In this document: piece by piece, positions 59,994-64,000 of the stretch
Layout of the letters: each line of letters starts with the position of its first letter
Position numbering within the stretch: the first letter of the stretch is position 1
Assembly (NCBI GenBank): GCA_900766585.1
Contig: CAAFVV010000012.1
Span: 1-64,000, forward strand
Direction: 5' to 3'
DNA: 64,000 nucleotides
Source of the DNA: Clostridia bacterium
Lineage (GTDB): Bacteria > Bacillota > Clostridia > Oscillospirales > Acutalibacteraceae
Notes under the pieces: model-generated
Database searches by the model: none
Told to the model about the DNA's origin: nothing
The model's input: only the letters and a program-made list of their open reading frames with translations
Program-made: the position numbers and the translations under genes

Positions 59994-61292
59994 ATGAAGG
60001 CGTTTTTTCACACCTTGGGCTGCAAGGTCAATCAATATGAGACAGAGGCGATGCGCGGACTGATGGCGGCGGCGGGCTTTGAGACGGGCGATTACACGCC
60101 GGGGGACACACTCTGCGAAAATGCTGTCGTGGTCATCAATTCCTGCACCGTCACCGGCGAAAGTGACCGCAAGCTGCGCCAGCTTCTGCGTCGCTGTCGC
60201 CGCGACAACCCCGACTGTATCCTCGTGCTGACCGGCTGTATGCCTCAGGCATTTCCCGCCGCCGCCGAGGCGCTTCACGAAGCCGATATCGTGCTCGGTA
60301 ATGCTGCGCGCGCGGTGCTGCCGGAGCGGGTGAATCAGTTTTGTACCCTCGGGCAGCGTATTGTGGATGTCTCCGCCCACAAGGGGGAGATCGAGCGGAT
60401 GTCGATCCGCGGGTTTGAGGGACACACCCGCGCTTTTGTGAAGATCGAGGACGGCTGCAACCGCTTTTGCAGCTACTGCATTATTCCCTATGCCCGCGGC
60501 CGCGTGCGTTCGCGCACACCGGAGGATATCCGTGCGGAGCTTGCCGGTCTGGCGGAAAAGGGATATACCGAGGTCGTGCTGGTCGGGATCAACCTGACCG
60601 CCTACGGCAGGGAGCAGGGGCTGACGCTTGCCGATGCCGTGGAGACCGCCTGCGCCGTGCCGGGTATCCGGCGGGTGCGGCTCGGCTCGCTGGAGCCGGA
60701 TCACATGACGTCGGAGATGATCCGGCGTCTCGCCGCGCAGGAAAAGCTCTGCCCGCAGTTTCATCTGTCACTGCAGAGCGGCTGCGACGACACGCTGCGG
60801 CGCATGAACCGCCATTATACCTCGGCGGAATACGCCGCGGTTTGCGCAGAGCTGCGGGAGGCGTTTCCGCACTGTGCACTGACGACTGACGTTATGGTGG
60901 GCTTTGCCGGCGAAACGGAGGAGGAATTTGCCCGGTCGCTCGCCTTTGTGGAGCAGATCGCGTTCGCCCGCGTGCATGTGTTTGCCTATTCCCGCCGCCC
61001 CGGCACCAAAGCCGCCGATCTGCCCGGGCAGGTGCCTGCTGCGGTCAAGGCCGAGCGCAGCCGCCGTATGGCGGCAGCCGCCGCGGACTCTGCCGCACGC
61101 TATCACGCGGAATGGGTCGGACAGACGGTCGAGGTGCTGGCGGAAACAGAGCATGAGGACGGTACGGTGGACGGCTATACGCCGCAGTATGTGCCGGTGC
61201 GCATCCGCGGCGGCGCGGTGTCCGGCGATATCGTAAATGTGCGGATCGACGGCGCGGACGCGCAGGGCTGCACGGGAACGGTGGAAAAATAA
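59994..61292 (+). CDS. mtaB: tRNA t6A37 methylthiotransferase MtaB
   Basis: Radical-SAM enzyme that adds a methylthio group to t6A37 of tRNA. The 432-residue protein has the N-terminal UPF0004 domain beginning FFHTLGCKVNQYETEAM with cluster cysteines (NSCTVT, LTGCMPQ). The radical-SAM motif is CNRFCSYCIIPYARG (about 152-166), and a C-terminal TRAM domain covers about 365-430. The CKVNQYE start is diagnostic of MtaB rather than MiaB or RimO. The TetR gene starts 32 bp later. Confidence 0.94.
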   Translation: MKAFFHTLGCKVNQYETEAMRGLMAAAGFETGDYTPGDTLCENAVVVINSCTVTGESDRKLRQLLRRCRRDNPDCILVLTGCMPQAFPAAAEALHEADIVLGNAARAVLPERVNQFCTLGQRIVDVSAHKGEIERMSIRGFEGHTRAFVKIEDGCNRFCSYCIIPYARGRVRSRTPEDIRAELAGLAEKGYTEVVLVGINLTAYGREQGLTLADAVETACAVPGIRRVRLGSLEPDHMTSEMIRRLAAQEKLCPQFHLSLQSGCDDTLRRMNRHYTSAEYAAVCAELREAFPHCALTTDVMVGFAGETEEEFARSLAFVEQIAFARVHVFAYSRRPGTKAADLPGQVPAAVKAERSRRMAAAAADSAARYHAEWVGQTVEVLAETEHEDGTVDGYTPQYVPVRIRGGAVSGDIVNVRIDGADAQGCTGTVEK

Positions 61293-61324
61293 GTATCCGA
61301 CAATGATCTTCCGGAGGAGAGGTT

Positions 61325-61888
61325 ATGCCGAATTTTACTAAACGCGCCATTAAAGAGTCGTTTTGGAAGCTGCTGAATCAACAGCCGCTGTCGCAGATCA
61401 GTGTGCGTGCCATCGTGGAGGACTGCGGGATCAACCGCAATTCCTTTTACTATCATTTTCAGGATATCCCCTCCCTGATCGAAGAAATCATACGGGAAGC
61501 GGCGGATAACCTGATTCAAAAGTATCCGAGCATCGGCTCGATCGACGAAGCCGCAGAGGCGGCGTTTCGTTTCACGCTGGACAACAAGGTCGCCATAAAG
61601 CATATCTGCAATTCCGTCAACCGCGATATTTATGAGCAGTATCTGATGCGGATGTGCGAATATGTGGTGACGACCTACTATCAGACGGTCTACGGCGAGG
61701 AAGAGATCAGTGAACAGGACAAAAATACCATCATTCTGTTTGTGAAATGCGAGATATTCGGGCTGTCGATCGACTGGATCAATTCCGGAATGCCGGACGG
61801 GGCGATCATTAAGCTGAAGCAGATCCTTTCTCTCTGCAACGGTATGATCGAGGAGCTGATGGAGAAAGCCAAGCACGATACGCCGTAA
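61325..61888 (+). CDS. TetR/AcrR family transcriptional regulator
   Basis: A 187-residue regulator with an N-terminal TetR helix-turn-helix (KESFWKLLNQQPLSQISVRAIVEDCGINRNSFYYHF). The C-terminal ligand or dimer domain is not recognisable at family level but contains the TetR_C-like NRDIYEQYLMRMCEYV. GGAGGAGAGG precedes the ATG. Downstream genes encode a DUF308 protein and an MMPL transporter, a frequent TetR-efflux arrangement, but a terminator separates them. Confidence 0.88.
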   Translation: MPNFTKRAIKESFWKLLNQQPLSQISVRAIVEDCGINRNSFYYHFQDIPSLIEEIIREAADNLIQKYPSIGSIDEAAEAAFRFTLDNKVAIKHICNSVNRDIYEQYLMRMCEYVVTTYYQTVYGEEEISEQDKNTIILFVKCEIFGLSIDWINSGMPDGAIIKLKQILSLCNGMIEELMEKAKHDTP

Positions 61889-61913
61889 CGCAGGGGAATA
61901 CATGAGCCTTGCT

Positions 61914-61947
61914 GCCGGGTGCGGAAAAAACCGCACCCGGCTTTTTT
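61914..61947 (+). terminator. Terminator after the TetR gene
   Basis: GCCGGGTGCGG-AAAAAA-CCGCACCCGGC followed by TTTTTT, a textbook intrinsic terminator. Confidence 0.92.
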
Positions 61948-61981
61948 GCGCCAAAATTCAGACAAAACCCTGCTGTTGCCT

Positions 61982-62018
61982 AAAAACCGGACAAAACGAC
62001 TTTCGTTGTCCGGTTTTT
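61982..62018 (+). terminator. Second hairpin terminator downstream of the TetR gene
   Basis: AAAAACCGGACAA pairs with TTGTCCGGTTTTT, with further pairing in the loop (ACGA/TCGT). It lies 34 bp after the first terminator, so the DUF308/MMPL genes are well insulated. Confidence 0.75.
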
Positions 62019-62041
62019 CGGCTTTCGGCGGCGGTTGCCTA

Positions 62042-62070
62042 TTGGAGAACAGCGGTGGCTTTGCTATACT
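62042..62070 (+). promoter_or_regulatory. Promoter of the DUF308-MMPL genes
   Basis: TTGGAG (62042-62047), 17 bp, TATACT (62065-62070) preceded by TGC (extended -10); 32 bp upstream of the start. It is a possible target of the adjacent TetR protein, though no clear palindrome was seen. Confidence 0.65.
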
Positions 62071-62102
62071 GTCGCTTGTAAAATAAAACGACAAGGGAGA
62101 GG

Positions 62103-62705
62103 ATGAGTATGCGTTCGGTAACCCCGATGAGGACGGCAAAGATCGGATATATCATTATGTCCGTGCTGCTGTGCATATGGGGCATCCTGCTGATAGCGAT
62201 CCCCGACATATCTCTGTCGCTGATCGGTATCCTGTGTGGGGCTATGTTTATCGTTTTCGGTGTCATTCGGCTGGTCGGCTATTTTTCAAGAGATCTGTAC
62301 CGGCTGGCATTTCAGTATGATCTGGCGTTCGGGCTGCTGATGATCGCGCTCGGAATCATTATGCTGCTGTCGCCTGAGAGCCTGATGAACTTCATCTGCA
62401 TCGCGCTCGGGCTGTCCATCTTTGCGGACGGGCTGTTTAAGGTGCAGATCGCGATCGACTCCAAGCGCTTCGGTCTTTCCGACTGGTGGCTGATCTTGGC
62501 GCTGGCGGTGATCACGGTGGTCGTCGGTATCGTGCTTGTGGCACGGCCGAGCGACAGCAGCCGTATTCTGGTCATACTGATGGGCGTATCCGTGCTGTGC
62601 GAGGGGATCCTGAATCTCAGCACAGTGATCACTGCGGTGAAGATCATTAAGCATCAGCAGCCCGACGTGATCGAGATCGAAGCTGACGAAGAAAGTGAGG
62701 ACTGA
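62103..62705 (+). CDS. HdeD/DUF308 family membrane protein
   Basis: A 200-residue membrane protein with about six spans in three hairpins (IMSVLLCIWGILLIAIP, LIGILCGAMFIVFGVIRLVGYF, LAFGLLMIALGIIMLL, LALAVITVVVGIVLVAR), the DUF308/HdeD pattern. The C-terminus is acidic (DVIEIEADEESED). AAGGGAGAGG precedes the ATG. It is only 5 bp before the MMPL gene, so the two probably act together. Confidence 0.85.
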   Translation: MSMRSVTPMRTAKIGYIIMSVLLCIWGILLIAIPDISLSLIGILCGAMFIVFGVIRLVGYFSRDLYRLAFQYDLAFGLLMIALGIIMLLSPESLMNFICIALGLSIFADGLFKVQIAIDSKRFGLSDWWLILALAVITVVVGIVLVARPSDSSRILVILMGVSVLCEGILNLSTVITAVKIIKHQQPDVIEIEADEESED

Positions 62706-62710
62706 CCGGT

Positions 62711-64000
62711 ATGCGTTTTGCCAATGCGGTGGTCAAGCACCGCAGATTGATTCTGATTCTTGCTCTGGTACTGCTGATCCCGTCTGTGCTCGGTATGGTG
62801 TCCACCCGTGTCAATTATGATATGCTGGACTATCTGCCGGAGGATATGGACACGGTAAAGGGGCAAAACGAGCTTCTCAAGGATTTCGGCAAGGGTGCCT
62901 TTTCTCTGATCATTGTGGAGGATATGCCCGATAAGGACGTGGCACAGCTGGTTGAGAAGATCGAAAAAGTCGAGCATGTGGAGACGGTGGTATGGTATTC
63001 CTCCCTTGCCGATATTTCCGTTCCGAAGGAGCTGCTGCCCGACGCTCTGTACGATGAGTTCAATACCGACAATGCCACGATGATGGCGGTGTTTTTTGAC
63101 AGCGCCACCTCGGCGGACGTGACGATGGACGCCATCCGCAGTATCCGCGCCGTGGCGGGCAAGCAGTGCTTTGTATCGGGCATGTCGGCGCTGGTGACCG
63201 ATCTTAAGGATCTGTGCGAAAAGGAAGAGCCGATCTATGTCGGACTTGCCGTGCTCTTTGCTACACTGGCTATGCTGCTGTTTTTGGACAGCTGGCTTGT
63301 GCCGTTTGTGTTTCTGGCGTCGATCGGCATGATGATCCTGATGAACCTCGGTTCGAACTACTTTCTCGGTGAGATCTCCTACATAACCAAAGCACTGTCG
63401 GCGGTCTTGCAGCTGGCGGTCACGATGGACTATTCCATCTTCCTGTGGCACAGCTATAACGAGCAGCGCGGGAAATACACGGATAACAAGCAGGCGATGG
63501 CGGTTGCCATTCAAAAGACCCTGACCTCGGTCGTGGGCAGCTCCGTGACGACGGTCGCCGGCTTTGCCGCGCTGTGCTTCATGACCTTTACGCTCGGACG
63601 CGACCTCGGTATCGTCATGGCGAAGGGCGTCATCTTGGGTGTCATCGGCTGTGTCACCGTTCTGCCCGCGCTGATCCTCGCGTTTGATAAGCCGCTGCAG
63701 AAAACCAAGCATCGTTCGCTGATTCCGAATATGCACAAATTTGCGCAGGGCGTGACCAGGGTGTTCCCCGTTTTCCTGGTGCTGCTTCTGATTTTGGTCG
63801 TTCCCGCGTTGAACGGTTATGCCAAAACGAACGACGAGGTCTATTACGATATGGGTGAGTGTCTCCCTGAGGATATGGAATATGTGATCGCAAATTCCAA
63901 GCTGTCCGAGGATTTCCACATCGCCTCAACGCATATGATCCTGCTGGATGCAAACGTGCCGTCTAAATCCGTCCGCTCCATGATCAAGGAGATGGAACAG
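62711..64000 (+). CDS. MMPL/RND superfamily transporter, 3' end beyond the window
   Basis: The first 430 codons of a large membrane transporter. An N-terminal span (RRLILILALVLLIPSVLGMV) is followed by an extracytoplasmic domain (MLDYLPEDMDTVKGQNELLKDF). A span bundle includes LAVLFATLAMLLFLDSWLVPFVFL, LSAVLQLAVTMDYSIFLWHSYNEQRG and TTVAGFAALCFMTFTLG; the DYSIF motif is typical of MMPL proteins. A second repeat starts near residue 345 and is cut. Lipid or drug export is usual for the family; the substrate here is unknown. Confidence 0.9.
   Translation, partial: MRFANAVVKHRRLILILALVLLIPSVLGMVSTRVNYDMLDYLPEDMDTVKGQNELLKDFGKGAFSLIIVEDMPDKDVAQLVEKIEKVEHVETVVWYSSLADISVPKELLPDALYDEFNTDNATMMAVFFDSATSADVTMDAIRSIRAVAGKQCFVSGMSALVTDLKDLCEKEEPIYVGLAVLFATLAMLLFLDSWLVPFVFLASIGMMILMNLGSNYFLGEISYITKALSAVLQLAVTMDYSIFLWHSYNEQRGKYTDNKQAMAVAIQKTLTSVVGSSVTTVAGFAALCFMTFTLGRDLGIVMAKGVILGVIGCVTVLPALILAFDKPLQKTKHRSLIPNMHKFAQGVTRVFPVFLVLLLILVVPALNGYAKTNDEVYYDMGECLPEDMEYVIANSKLSEDFHIASTHMILLDANVPSKSVRSMIKEMEQ

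Overview
The window looks like chromosome from a GC-rich, endospore-forming Gram-positive anaerobe, most likely a gut-type member of the Clostridia (Oscillospirales/Ruminococcaceae-like). The reasons are: a sporulation block (spoIIGA-sigE-sigG, spoIIID), an IspH-S1 fusion, glutamine synthetase type III, T-box regulation, AAGGAGG-type ribosome binding sites with some GTG/TTG starts, and no outer-membrane genes. No phage, insertion sequence, tRNA, rRNA or CRISPR was seen. Almost all DNA is coding except four regulatory-looking gaps (about 12.5-12.95, 27.6-28.4, 47.65-48.0 and 51.9-52.3 kb).

Layout: 0-1.3 kb, start of an unknown minus-strand gene and prs. 1.5-8.5 kb, hflX followed by a tight nucleoside-salvage operon (deoC, deoD, deoB, cdd, pdp), then yitT and a small membrane protein. 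8.5-12.8 kb, a minus-strand polyamine ABC operon (potABCD) with a strong promoter and a 250-nt leader. 12.9-17.7 kb, sporulation genes plus a GNAT-DUF1653 fusion. 17.7-24.1 kb, Na/Pi transporter, M23 peptidase, Gfo/Idh oxidoreductase, RpiR regulator and a flavoprotein. 24.1-27.6 kb, cmk-plsC-ispH/S1. 27.6-37.1 kb, the most unusual part: five tandem secreted proteins with SipW-type (TasA/CalY-like) N-termini and beta-helix-like C-termini, interleaved with two families of repeated, apparently structured RNA elements. 37.2-41.1 kb, an ABC exporter with a long coiled coil. 41.2-45.7 kb, cell-wall genes (hydrolase, membrane-anchored MurF, Ddl) and a uridine-kinase-like gene.

45.8-53.9 kb is a nitrogen-assimilation island. 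It holds a class I glutamine synthetase with an ANTAR regulator whose receiver lacks the phospho-Asp, and, divergently, glutamine synthetase III, an ammonium transporter fused to a PII protein, and an AsnB under an Asn T-box. The GSIII leader has a terminator overlapped by a hairpin with an ANTAR-type hexaloop, so the regulator and its target probably sit side by side. 53.9-58.6 kb is an amino-sugar island: nucleotidyltransferase and AraC regulator, divergent from a NagB-ROK kinase fusion and nagA. 58.6-64 kb has a BrkB-family protein, an HPr-like protein, mtaB, a TetR regulator, a DUF308 membrane protein and a truncated MMPL transporter.

The best candidate for an undescribed system is the five-gene SipW-type array with its leader RNA. 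Three leaders about 200 nt long share an end-closing GCTGAG/CTCAGC pair and a 3' hairpin whose stems change sequence but keep pairing. No SipW peptidase gene is in the window.
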